Shown here piece by piece: positions 27,096 through 34,650 of a DNA stretch of 48,019 nt (positions are counted from its first letter, which is position 1; the number at the start of each line of letters is the position of its first letter). This DNA comes from Pseudomonadota bacterium (GTDB lineage: Bacteria > Pseudomonadota > Gammaproteobacteria > Burkholderiales > Burkholderiaceae_C): positions 1-48,019 of the forward strand of contig JAEWPH010000278.1 in the NCBI GenBank assembly GCA_023460715.1. Reading direction: 5' to 3'. The notes beneath the pieces are model-generated. The model was not told where the DNA came from. It worked only from the letters and a program-made list of their open reading frames with translations, and ran no database searches. Position numbers and translations under genes: made by a program.

Positions 27096-28388
27096 TCAGG
27101 CGCCGATAGCGCCCACCACCGTGCCCGACACCTCGCCCAGGCCGATGCGCGCTGCGCCCTCGCGCTCGCACCAGCCGCGCAGGGTGAGCGTGTCGCCGTC
27201 TTCCAGAAAGCTGCGCAGCTCGCCCGTGGGCAGGGCCACGGGGCGCTGGCCGGCCACGGCCAGCTCCAACAGCGAGCCGGCCTCGCCCTCTTCGGGACCG
27301 GAGAGCGTGCCCGAGCCCAGCAGATCGCCGCTCTGCAGATTGCAGCCGTTGACCGTGTGGTGCGCCACCAGCTGCGCCGGCGTCCAATACGCGGCGCGTG
27401 CGCTGTCGGTGCGCGACAGGCGCAGGGGCGCCAGGCCCTCGGCACGCATGCGCGCGGACTGCAGCAGCACCTCCAGCGTGATGGCGAAGGCGCCGTGGGC
27501 GCGGTTGCCGGCCGAGTCCAGATAGGGCAGCGGCTGCGGGTCGCCCTCGGGCCGGGTGAAGGGCGCTCGGAAGGGGGCCAGCGCCTCCAGCGTGACGATC
27601 CAGGGCGACAGCGTGCTGGCGAAGTTCTTCGACAGGAAGGGGCCCAGCGGCTGGTATTCCCAGCCCTGGATGTCGCGCGCGCTCCAGTCGTTGAACAGGG
27701 CCACGCCGAACAGGTGCTGCTCGGCCCGGGCCATGGCGATGGGCTCGCCCTGCGCGTTGCCGGCGCCGATGAACCAGCCCAGCTCCAGCTCGTAGTCCAG
27801 CCGCCGCGACGGTGCCAGCACGGGCGCTGCCGCATCGGGCGCCTTGAGCTGGCCGCGCGGGCGGCGCACCGCCTGGCCGCTCACGCCGATGGACGATGCG
27901 CGCCCGTGGTAGCCGATGGGCACCCAGGGGTAGTTGGGCAGCAGCGGCTGGTCCGGCCGGAACTGGCGGCCCACGTTGGTGGCGTGGTGCACGCTGGTGT
28001 AGAAGTCGGTGTAGTCGCCGATGCGGCAGGGCACCAGCATTGCGGTGCCCGCCTGCGGCACCAGCGCGGCCTGCCAGGCCGGCTGCTGCGCGCTGCCTTC
28101 GGCCAGGCCGGCGGAGAGGCGCGCACGCAGGGCCTGGCGCTGCGCGGGCGGCGCGGCCATCAGGGCGTTCATGTCGTCCGTGTCCACCAGGCCCGCGGCG
28201 CGCAGGTCCAGGATCCGGTCGCCGATGGCCACGCCGATGCGGGGCACGCCGTCGGCAGCGCGGAAGCGGCCGAAGGGCAGGTTCTGGATCGGGAAGTCGC
28301 AACCCGGCCCGTTGGCGGAGGCGACCCAGCTGCGCAGGCGCGGATCGTGGGTGGCGTCGATGCGCGGTCCGGTGGAGGTCTCGGTCAT
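27096..28388 (-). CDS. fahA: Fumarylacetoacetase
   Basis: Hydrolase cleaving fumarylacetoacetate to fumarate and acetoacetate in tyrosine/homogentisate catabolism, 430 residues, normal length. Segments are FPIQNLPFG, DYTDFYTSVHHATNVGRQFR, PIGYHGRASSIGVSGQAVRR, LDYELELGWFIGAGNAQGE, LFNDWSARDIQGWEYQPLGP and NGCNLQSGDLLGSGTLSGPE; the last three carry the metal and substrate ligands. It starts 16 bp after the Bug-type binding-protein gene, so they form an operon opposite an IclR regulator. No homogentisate dioxygenase (hmgA) gene is in the window. Confidence 0.95.
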   Translation of the reverse strand: MTETSTGPRIDATHDPRLRSWVASANGPGCDFPIQNLPFGRFRAADGVPRIGVAIGDRILDLRAAGLVDTDDMNALMAAPPAQRQALRARLSAGLAEGSAQQPAWQAALVPQAGTAMLVPCRIGDYTDFYTSVHHATNVGRQFRPDQPLLPNYPWVPIGYHGRASSIGVSGQAVRRPRGQLKAPDAAAPVLAPSRRLDYELELGWFIGAGNAQGEPIAMARAEQHLFGVALFNDWSARDIQGWEYQPLGPFLSKNFASTLSPWIVTLEALAPFRAPFTRPEGDPQPLPYLDSAGNRAHGAFAITLEVLLQSARMRAEGLAPLRLSRTDSARAAYWTPAQLVAHHTVNGCNLQSGDLLGSGTLSGPEEGEAGSLLELAVAGQRPVALPTGELRSFLEDGDTLTLRGWCEREGAARIGLGEVSGTVVGAIGA

Positions 28389-28404
28389 GGATGCGCGCCT
28401 CTTC

Positions 28405-29403
28405 TCAGTCGGCGGCCATCTGGGCGCTGCGCGCCACGGCGCCCAGGCGCTCGTACTCGCGGCGGCTCAGGGCGCCCAGCTCGGCGGCGCTGGAGCCCTG
28501 CGGCGTGAAGCCGGCAGCGAGCAGCTTGGCCTCCACCGCCGGGTCGGCCATGGCCTCCTGCAAGGCCTTTTCAAGCCTTTGGGCCACGGCCGGCGGAAGG
28601 CCCGCCGGGCCGTACACGCCGAACCACGGTTCCACCGCATAGCCGGGCAGGCCGGCCTCGGCCAGCGTGGGTACGTCGGGCAGCGCGGGCGAACGGCGCG
28701 TGCCTGCCACCGCCAGGGCGCGCAGCTTGCCGGCCTGGATGTGCGGCAGGGAGGCCGGCAGGTTGTCGAACGCTACCGGCACCTGGCCGGCGATCAGGTC
28801 GGTGATGAGCGGGGCACTGCCTTTGTAGGGCACGTGCACCCACTCCGTGCGGCTCATCTGCGCGAAGAGCACGCCCGCCAGGTGCATGGAGGTGCCGGCG
28901 CCCGCCGTGGCGTAGGGCACGCCGGGGTGCTGGCGCGCATGGGCCAGCAGTTCGGCCACGGTCTTCACCGGCAGGCCGGGCCCGGCCTCCAGCACGATGG
29001 TGGACTGGCCCAGCAGGCCCACGGGCGTGAAGTCCTTGCGCGGGTCGAACGGCATCTTTTTGTAGATGTGCGGGTTCAGCGCGTTGGTGGAGATGGCGCC
29101 CATGCCCACGGTGTAGCCGTCGGGCGCGGCCTTGGCCACCGCGTCCATGCCGATGTTGCCGCCCGCGCCGGCGCGGTTCTCGATGACCACCGGCTGGCCC
29201 AGCGTCTGGGCCATGCGTGCGCCCACGGTGCGCGCCACCAGGTCGGTCGTGCCACCGGCCGCATACGGCACGATGAAGCGGACGGGCCGCGTGGGGAAGG
29301 CGGCTTCCTGTGCCAGCAGCGGGGCGCCGGCGGTGCTCAGCAGCAGGGCAGCGGCAGCCGCGCGCGCCAGGGCGCGGCGGGAAGGATGGCGGAAGGGGGC
29401 CAT
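28405..29403 (-). CDS. Bug/TctC-family tripartite transporter substrate-binding protein
   Basis: Periplasmic binding protein of the Bug (TctC) family, much expanded in betaproteobacteria, 332 residues. Signal peptide to about residue 31 (ending PLLAQ), then PTRPVRFIVPYAAGGTTDLV, VVIENRAGAGGNIGMDAVAK, ADGYT-type APDGYTVGMG, HVPYKGSAPLITDLIAGQV and ALPDVPTLAEAGLPGY. Ligands are usually carboxylates; from its position before fahA an aromatic or dicarboxylate intermediate is possible. No TctA/TctB membrane genes are nearby, which is common for Bug genes. ATG 29403 starts the signal peptide. Confidence 0.93.
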   Translation of the reverse strand: MAPFRHPSRRALARAAAAALLLSTAGAPLLAQEAAFPTRPVRFIVPYAAGGTTDLVARTVGARMAQTLGQPVVIENRAGAGGNIGMDAVAKAAPDGYTVGMGAISTNALNPHIYKKMPFDPRKDFTPVGLLGQSTIVLEAGPGLPVKTVAELLAHARQHPGVPYATAGAGTSMHLAGVLFAQMSRTEWVHVPYKGSAPLITDLIAGQVPVAFDNLPASLPHIQAGKLRALAVAGTRRSPALPDVPTLAEAGLPGYAVEPWFGVYGPAGLPPAVAQRLEKALQEAMADPAVEAKLLAAGFTPQGSSAAELGALSRREYERLGAVARSAQMAAD

Positions 29404-29471
29404 GGAAGATGTCTCCGTGTCGTTGAAGGGTTGCCGGGGCCCGGGTACGCGCGGTCCCGGGTCTGCGTGCA

Positions 29472-29499
29472 TTGTGGCGAGGCACCGCATTCCTACAAT
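29472..29499 (+). promoter_or_regulatory. Candidate promoter of the iclR-type gene
   Basis: TTGTGG at 29472-29477 and TACAAT at 29494-29499 with a 16-bp spacer. The palindromic operator candidate starts 5 bp downstream, where binding would block transcription. Confidence 0.5.
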
Positions 29500-29503
29500 C
29501 GAC

Positions 29504-29522
29504 TTGTCCATACCGTGGACAA
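29504..29522. promoter_or_regulatory. Palindromic operator candidate in the Bug-fahA / iclR intergenic region
   Basis: Perfect inverted repeat TTGTCCA-TACCG-TGGACAA, 7-bp arms with a 5-bp spacer. It sits between divergent genes and just after the TACAAT -10 of the regulator. Size and placement fit an IclR-family dimer site controlling both directions. Confidence 0.65.
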
Positions 29523-29578
29523 CCGCGGCCGGCCGGGCCGTTATTGCCGGCTTTCTTCCTCTTCCTCCTCCTCCTGCC

Positions 29579-30358
29579 ATGACGACCCTGGTGCTCGACC
29601 GCGCGCTGCGCATCCTCGACCAGCTCTCGCGCTACGACGCGCGCGGGCTGTCCCTGTCCGACATCGCGCGGCAGTCCGGCATTCCGCACCCGACGGTGCA
29701 CCGCCTGCTGCGCGACATGGTGGCGGCCCGCCTGGTCACGCCGCTGCCCGAGGGCCGGGGCTATGTGCTGGGCCGCCTGACCTTCGAGCACGGACTGGCG
29801 GCGCGGGCGCGGCACGACGTGGCGCCGCTGTTCGCACCCGCCCTGCGGCGGCTGACCGAGGCCACCGGCTACGCGGCCTACGTGTTCGTGCGCAGCGGCC
29901 ACGAGGCCGTGTGCTACGACCACACGGCCGTGCCCCGGCCGGATGCGGCCCTGTCGGTGACCGTGGGCGGCCGCCGCCCGCTGGGCGTGGGCGCGGCCGG
30001 GCTGGCCCTGCTCGCGGCGCAGGACGACGCGTTGGTCGAGGCCGCGCTGCACACGCATGCGGACGCGCTGGGGCGCTATGGGGGGCTGGACGTGCCGGCC
30101 CTGCGCGCGCTCATCGCGCAGACGCGCACGCTGGGCCATGCGCGCAGCGGCGGCTGCCTCAACACCAACACCGCGGCCGTGGGGCATGCAGTGCGCGATG
30201 CCGGCGGCGGCGCCTTCGCGGCCATGAGCCTGTCCACCACGGTGGCGCGGCTCACGCAGCGCGAGGCCGGGCGGCTGGCGGCGCTGCTGCGCGCGGAGAT
30301 CGCGGACATCGAGCCGCGCGTGCCCTTCCACTGGACCGACGGCGACGCCCTGCGCTGA
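29579..30358 (+). CDS. IclR-family transcriptional regulator
   Basis: Regulator of 259 residues. The winged helix-turn-helix at about 5-65 includes RALRILDQLSRYDARGLSLS, DIARQSGIPHPTVHRLLRDM and the wing GRGYVLGRLTFE. The effector domain spans about 85-250 (TVGGRRPLGVGAAGLALLAA, AMSLSTTVARLTQREAGRLA). Divergent from the Bug-fahA operon across a 175-bp region containing a palindromic site, so it most likely controls that operon and itself. The ATG at 29579 is the natural start; an upstream in-frame extension would cross the operator. Confidence 0.92.
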   Translation: MTTLVLDRALRILDQLSRYDARGLSLSDIARQSGIPHPTVHRLLRDMVAARLVTPLPEGRGYVLGRLTFEHGLAARARHDVAPLFAPALRRLTEATGYAAYVFVRSGHEAVCYDHTAVPRPDAALSVTVGGRRPLGVGAAGLALLAAQDDALVEAALHTHADALGRYGGLDVPALRALIAQTRTLGHARSGGCLNTNTAAVGHAVRDAGGGAFAAMSLSTTVARLTQREAGRLAALLRAEIADIEPRVPFHWTDGDALR

Positions 30359-30399
30359 GGGCAGGGGCCGCTCGGCAGCAACAAATCAGGCCTGCGGGC

Positions 30400-31020
30400 T
30401 CAGGCCGCCTGTGCGCGCTGCACGGCCGGCCGCTCGGCCATGCGCTGCGCGTGGGCATGCACGCGCGGGAACTGGGCGATGTCCACGCCGTCGCTGCGCA
30501 GCCAGGTGCCCACGGTGTACAGGTAGGCATCGCCCACGCTGTAGCGATCGCCCAGCACCCACGGGCCGGTCGGCAGGTAGTGGCGCTCGATCAGCGCGAA
30601 GCACTCGGTCATGTTGGCCGCCACCTTGCGCTGCATGGCGGCCTGGGCCTCGGGCTCGTCGGCCCAGCGCGCGGCGCGGCGGCCGTGGGCATGGGCCACA
30701 TGCACGGTGGAGGCCAGGTAGCTGTGCAGCTCCTGCAGCCGCGCCAGCGCGAACGGCTCGGTAGGCGCCAGGCCGGCCTGGGGAAAGCGCTGCGCCACGT
30801 AGAGCAGCAGGGCGGGCGCCTCGGTCAGCACGCCGTGCTCGGTGGCCAGCGCAGGCACGCGGCCCTTGGGATTGATCGCCAGGTAGTCGGCACCGCGTTG
30901 CTCCTGCGCGGAAAAGTCGAGCAGGCGCAGGGTGTAGTCGGCCTGGGCTTCTTCGAGCGCGATGCGCACGGCCAGTGCGCAGGTACCGGGGGCGTAATAA
31001 AGGGTCAGGGCGGTGGACAT
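30400..31020 (-). CDS. Glutathione S-transferase, beta class
   Basis: Soluble transferase of 206 residues. The thioredoxin-like N-terminal domain has LYYAPGTCALAVRIALEE; Cys14 lies where beta-class enzymes carry the catalytic cysteine. NPKGRVPAL gives the cis-proline and TEAPALLLYVAQRFP the glutathione-binding loop. The C-terminal helical domain contains YSVGDAYLYTVGTWL. ATG 31020 is preferred because homology begins there. It follows panE on the same strand with a 105-bp gap that contains repeat copy 3. Confidence 0.92.
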   Translation of the reverse strand: MSTALTLYYAPGTCALAVRIALEEAQADYTLRLLDFSAQEQRGADYLAINPKGRVPALATEHGVLTEAPALLLYVAQRFPQAGLAPTEPFALARLQELHSYLASTVHVAHAHGRRAARWADEPEAQAAMQRKVAANMTECFALIERHYLPTGPWVLGDRYSVGDAYLYTVGTWLRSDGVDIAQFPRVHAHAQRMAERPAVQRAQAA

Positions 31021-31063
31021 GGGGCAAGGTCTCCGGTCGGTGAAATGAATGAAAAAAGGTGGG

Positions 31064-31125
31064 TTCAGAATCAAATAGGGCTCTGGCGCTTATTCCATAA
31101 GCGCATGCAGCTATTAAAAATATAG
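31064..31125 (-). repeat. Dispersed 60-bp hairpin repeat, copy 3 (inverted)
   Basis: On the minus strand: TTAATAGCTGCATGCGCTTA, TGGAATAAGCGCCAGAGCCC, TATTTGATTCTGAA. It directly abuts the stop codon of panE (31126-31128). Confidence 0.75.
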
Positions 31126-32109
31126 CTATGCAGGATACAGCCCGCGCTGCTGCGCCATCAGGCGCACCAGCCCCAGCAGGGCATCGGTATGCGGCGTGGC
31201 GGTGCCGGTGAGCGTACCCAGTTCGTGCACGGCCGCCACCAGGGCGTTGATCTCCAGCGGCTTGCCGGCTTCCACGTCCTGCAGCATGGATGTCTTGAAC
31301 GCACCCAGCTTGCGCGTCACCGCGTGGCGGTCCTCGGGCTGCTGGTCGATCGGCAGGCCCAGCCGTTCGCCGATGGCCTTGGCCTCCTGCATCACCGCCG
31401 AGATGAAGCCGCGCACCAGCGCGTCGTCCAGGATGCGGTCGGTGGTGGCGCCGGTGAGGGCGCTGATGGGGTTCATCGTCAGGTTGCCCCACAGCTTGAA
31501 CCAGATGTCCTGCTGGATGCGGGGCGAGATCTCCACGTCGATGCCGCCGAGGCGCAGCACCTCGGCCAGCGCCGTGGTGCGTTCGCTCGGCCCGCCGCCG
31601 GGCTCGCCGATGAGCAGGCGGTTGCCGAAATGCTGCCGCACGTGGCCTGGCGCCAGCAACGAGCAGCTGGCATGCACCACGCCGCCGACCACTTGCGCCG
31701 CCGGAATGGCCGCGGCGATGCGGCCGTCGGCCTCCACGCTGCGCAGGCGCTGGCCGCGGGCCGGGCCCTTGCAGCCCTGCAGGAACCACCAGGGCACGCC
31801 GTTCATGGCCGTGAGCACCACCGTCTGCGGGCCGATCAGCGGAGCGATGCGCTCGGCCACGTCTGGCAGCGCAGGGGCCTTGACGGCCAGCACCACCAGG
31901 TCCTGCGTGCCGAGCACGGCCGGGGCGTCGCTGGCCTGCACGGCCGCATGCACCACGGTGCCATCGGGTCGGGTGAGCCGCAGGCCATCCCGGCGCAAGG
32001 CCGTCAGCGTGGTCCCGCGGGCCACCATCTGCACCGTGCAGCCGGCGTCGGCCAGCGCCATGCCCAGCCAGCCGCCGATGGCGCCGGCGCCGTAAATGCA
32101 TGCCTTCAT
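31126..32109 (-). CDS. panE: 2-dehydropantoate 2-reductase family protein
   Basis: Ketopantoate reductase (ApbA/PanE) family, 327 residues; family members reduce 2-dehydropantoate to pantoate with NADPH in pantothenate synthesis. The N-terminal nucleotide-binding motif GAGAIGG is at 7-13, the catalytic-type lysine is in LAVKAPALPDVAERI, and the C-terminal ketopantoate-binding domain has WFKLWGNLTMNPISALTGAT. Several paralogues of unknown function exist in Comamonadaceae, so the pantothenate role is likely but not certain. Its stop codon abuts repeat copy 3. Confidence 0.88.
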   Translation of the reverse strand: MKACIYGAGAIGGWLGMALADAGCTVQMVARGTTLTALRRDGLRLTRPDGTVVHAAVQASDAPAVLGTQDLVVLAVKAPALPDVAERIAPLIGPQTVVLTAMNGVPWWFLQGCKGPARGQRLRSVEADGRIAAAIPAAQVVGGVVHASCSLLAPGHVRQHFGNRLLIGEPGGGPSERTTALAEVLRLGGIDVEISPRIQQDIWFKLWGNLTMNPISALTGATTDRILDDALVRGFISAVMQEAKAIGERLGLPIDQQPEDRHAVTRKLGAFKTSMLQDVEAGKPLEINALVAAVHELGTLTGTATPHTDALLGLVRLMAQQRGLYPA

Positions 32110-32205
32110 GAAACGTCTCCCTGTGTTCGCGTTGCTGCGTAAAGCCGGCCCGGGGGTGGCCAGCCAGGTCTGTTCAGGGATGTTAGGTGGTGGCCATGCA
32201 CCAAC

Positions 32206-32234
32206 GCAAACGCCGGCACAGGGCCGGCGTTTGC
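32206..32234. terminator. Strong stem-loop downstream of the small lipoprotein gene
   Basis: Perfect 12-bp stem GCAAACGCCGGC / GCCGGCGTTTGC with a 5-nt loop, no T tract. Located 48 bp after the lipoprotein stop and before panE on the same strand. Confidence 0.55.
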
Positions 32235-32282
32235 AGGGCAGGCAGCGGACGGGCCGCTGCGCTGGGAAGGCGATGAAGCGCT

Positions 32283-32573
32283 TTAGCTCGGCGAGCTGGC
32301 GCCCATCGACGGCGTGCTGGCCGGGTCGGTGGACGGCATGGCCGGCGTCGTGGTGCCCGTACCGGTGCCGGTGCCCGTGCTGCCGGCGTCCGGCGTGCCC
32401 GGGGTGGTGGGCATGGCGGGAGCGGGGGTCACGGGCTCGGGGGCCGTGGTCGGGGCGGGCGTGCTGTTGGGTGGCTCACCGGGCTTGTTGCGATCGCAGG
32501 CGGTGAGGGCCAGCGCGGACACGAGAACCAGGGGCGCTGCGACGAGCCAGCGACGGGGCGTGCTGTTGGACAT
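32283..32573 (-). CDS. Small Pro/Thr/Ser-rich lipoprotein, unknown function
   Basis: A 96-residue secreted lipoprotein. The N-terminal signal ends with the lipobox LTAC, so Cys26 would be lipidated. The mature part is almost all Pro, Thr, Ser, Gly and Ala, with a GTGTGTGT run, and looks disordered. I recognise no domain. An AAGGAG ribosome site is placed for the ATG at 32573 rather than for the ATG at 32582, which lies too close to it. Flanked by a stem-loop on the 3' side. Confidence 0.7.
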   Translation of the reverse strand: MSNSTPRRWLVAAPLVLVSALALTACDRNKPGEPPNSTPAPTTAPEPVTPAPAMPTTPGTPDAGSTGTGTGTGTTTPAMPSTDPASTPSMGASSPS

Positions 32574-32719
32574 AGGGTGCATCTCCTTGGAATGGTGGAC
32601 GCGGCGAAACCGCCGCAGGGAAGTCCCATCCTAGGAAGGGGTGCGTATGGCCCGGGTAGGAGAGGGCCGACAACGCATTTGCTTACCTGCGCGGAGGGCG
32701 CCGCGTCGCGCCTGGGGGA

Positions 32720-33550
32720 TCAGCCGGCCCGGGTGGCGGCGCGCCACGGCGTGGCCAGAGCCAGTCCATGCTCCGGCCCGGGCACGCTCCACGGGCTGGA
32801 GATGCCGCGCAGCACCAGCGCGCACAGCCCTTCGCCGCGGTGGGAAAGCCGCTCGCGCAGCATGCCCGCCACGGGCTGCGCAGGCGTGGGCTGCTCGGCG
32901 GGCGTGGCCAGATCGACCGTGAAGCCGTGCAGGGCCACGGTGGCGGTGCGCAGGCCCGCCGGCGCATCGTCCGTGGCTGCGGAGGGTACGGTGCCCTCTT
33001 CGCCCAGCAGCGCCCGCCAGCGGGCCAGCGTGGCATCGATGTCATGCACCACCAGTGCCAGGCGCTCCACGCCGGTGGCGCCGTTGGCGTGGCGCTGCAC
33101 GGCCGCGTCGTCGGGCACGCGCAGGCGGCGGGGCGTGAGATCGCCGCACAGGAAGGGCACGTCCGGCGTGTCGTGGCGGGCGGTGCGCCACTGCAGGCGC
33201 TCGCCATCGGGCCGCACGCGGCCGCCGTCCACGGGGCCGTGCAGGCTTGCCAGGCCGCGGGCATGGGCGGCGGCGAGGTCGGCCGCGGCATCGGGTGTCT
33301 GCAGTGCGAAGTCCACCAGGCCTTCGCCCGCGGCCTGCAGCGTGCGCCACCAGCGCTCCTGCGGCGCCGGGCCGCGCCAGGCGATCAGCTCCAGATAGGC
33401 GCCGTCGGCCAGCACCACCAGCGCGTTGTGCGAGGTGCGGCCCGGGTGCTGGCCGCCCGGGTAGACGGTGAAGCCGAGCGCGCGGTAGTCCAGCACGGTG
33501 CGGTCGAGGTCGTGCACGGCGATGACGACATGGTCGAGAGGGCGGGTCAT
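32720..33550 (-). CDS. VOC-superfamily (glyoxalase-like) protein
   Basis: Protein of 276 residues with a glyoxalase-like N-terminal half (LDHVVIAVHDLDRTVLDYRA, LGFTVYPGGQHPGRTSHNAL, LVVLADGAYLELIAW) and a second related half (GVERLALVVHDIDATLARWR). This two-module layout fits the glyoxalase-like-domain family. His7 and the YLELIAW glutamate are likely metal ligands. The reaction is unknown. It starts 31 bp after the Bug-type gene and is the last of three genes with the ThDP enzyme, so it probably acts in the same catabolic route. Confidence 0.85.
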   Translation of the reverse strand: MTRPLDHVVIAVHDLDRTVLDYRALGFTVYPGGQHPGRTSHNALVVLADGAYLELIAWRGPAPQERWWRTLQAAGEGLVDFALQTPDAAADLAAAHARGLASLHGPVDGGRVRPDGERLQWRTARHDTPDVPFLCGDLTPRRLRVPDDAAVQRHANGATGVERLALVVHDIDATLARWRALLGEEGTVPSAATDDAPAGLRTATVALHGFTVDLATPAEQPTPAQPVAGMLRERLSHRGEGLCALVLRGISSPWSVPGPEHGLALATPWRAATRAG

Positions 33551-33581
33551 GGGCGCAGGGTGCTGATGCCGAGGGGGCGGG

Positions 33582-34568
33582 TCATTCTTCGAGCTTGAGC
33601 CGCGTTTCGCGCACGAAGGCGCTCCAGCGTTCGTACTCGCGGCGCAGGTGCTGGTCCACGCCGGGGCCGTCGGTGGCCATCACCTCGAAGCCCGACTGGG
33701 TGAGCTTGGCATGCACATCGGGTGCGTTCAGCGCGGTCTGGAAGTCGCGCGTGAGTTTCTGCACCACGGCCGGCGGCGTGGCGGCGGGCGCGAAGATGCC
33801 GATCCACGAATATGCCTCGAAGCCGGGAAAGCCCGACTCGGCCACCGTGGGCACGTTGGGCAGCTCGGGCAGGCGCCGCGCGCCGGTGACGGCCAGCGGC
33901 GTGATCTTGCCGGCGGCGATCTGGCCGCGCAGCGCGGCGTAGCTCAGCAGGGTGAGGCTGGTCACGTCGCCCAGCACCGCCTGCACGGCCGGGCCGCCGC
34001 CGCCGAAGGGCACGTGCAGCACGTAGATGCCGGCGCGGCGCTTGAGGTCCTCCATCACCAGATGGTTCATGGAGCCCAGGCCGGTGGATGCATAGCTGAA
34101 CTTCCCCGGCGCGGCCTTGGCCGCGGCCACGAACTCCCGCAGGTTGGTGGCCTTGACCGTGGCGGCGTTGGCGCCGATGACCAGCGGAAAGCGCAGCGCC
34201 AGCGACACGCCCGCGAAGTCCTTGAAGGTGTCGTAGGGCAGGCGCGGCTTGGCGATGGGGTTGATGGCGTGCGTGTCGAAGCTCACCAGCACAGTGTTGC
34301 CGTCCGGCGCGGACTTGGCAACGTACTGCGTGGCGATCTGGCTGGCCGCGCCCGGCCGGTTCTCGACGATCACCGGGCGGCCCGCGGCCTCGGCCAGGCG
34401 CGGCTGCAGGATGCGCGCGGCGATGTCGGTGCTGCCGCCGGGCGGGAAGGTGACCACCAGCCGCAGCGAGGCGTCGTCGCTGGCGCGGGCCGGCCCGCCC
34501 AGGCCGAGGACGGAGGTCGCTGCGCCCCATGCAAGGGCGGTGCGGCGGTTGAGTACGGAACCTGTCAT
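33582..34568 (-). CDS. Bug/TctC-family substrate-binding protein
   Basis: Second Bug-family periplasmic protein in the window, 328 residues. The N-terminus has a twin-arginine-like signal (NRRTALAWGAATSVLGLGG). Family segments are RLVVTFPPGGSTDIAARILQ, VIVENRPGAASQIATQYVAK, SAPDGNTVLVSFDTHAIN, HVPFGGGGPAVQAVLGDV and LPNVPTVAESGFPGFEAYSW. Middle gene of the ThDP enzyme-Bug-VOC operon (82-bp and 31-bp gaps). It probably binds the substrate of that pathway; identity unknown. Confidence 0.92.
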   Translation of the reverse strand: MTGSVLNRRTALAWGAATSVLGLGGPARASDDASLRLVVTFPPGGSTDIAARILQPRLAEAAGRPVIVENRPGAASQIATQYVAKSAPDGNTVLVSFDTHAINPIAKPRLPYDTFKDFAGVSLALRFPLVIGANAATVKATNLREFVAAAKAAPGKFSYASTGLGSMNHLVMEDLKRRAGIYVLHVPFGGGGPAVQAVLGDVTSLTLLSYAALRGQIAAGKITPLAVTGARRLPELPNVPTVAESGFPGFEAYSWIGIFAPAATPPAVVQKLTRDFQTALNAPDVHAKLTQSGFEVMATDGPGVDQHLRREYERWSAFVRETRLKLEE

Positions 34569-34650
34569 GCGCGAACTCCTTCCTGTGAAAACCTGAGGGC
34601 ATCGGGGCCGGGCCCGGCGTGCAGAGGGCCGACGGAAGCGGGGTGGTGGG

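Noticed and set aside
27066..28508. Long rightward open frame opposite fahA and the Bug gene.
   Set aside because: Antisense shadow of two clear genes with no recognisable product; composition reflects the complementary codons.
32283..32573. The GT-rich stretch as a tandem DNA repeat or CRISPR-like feature.
   Set aside because: It is an imperfect low-complexity codon run encoding Gly-Thr repeats in a lipoprotein, with no spacers.
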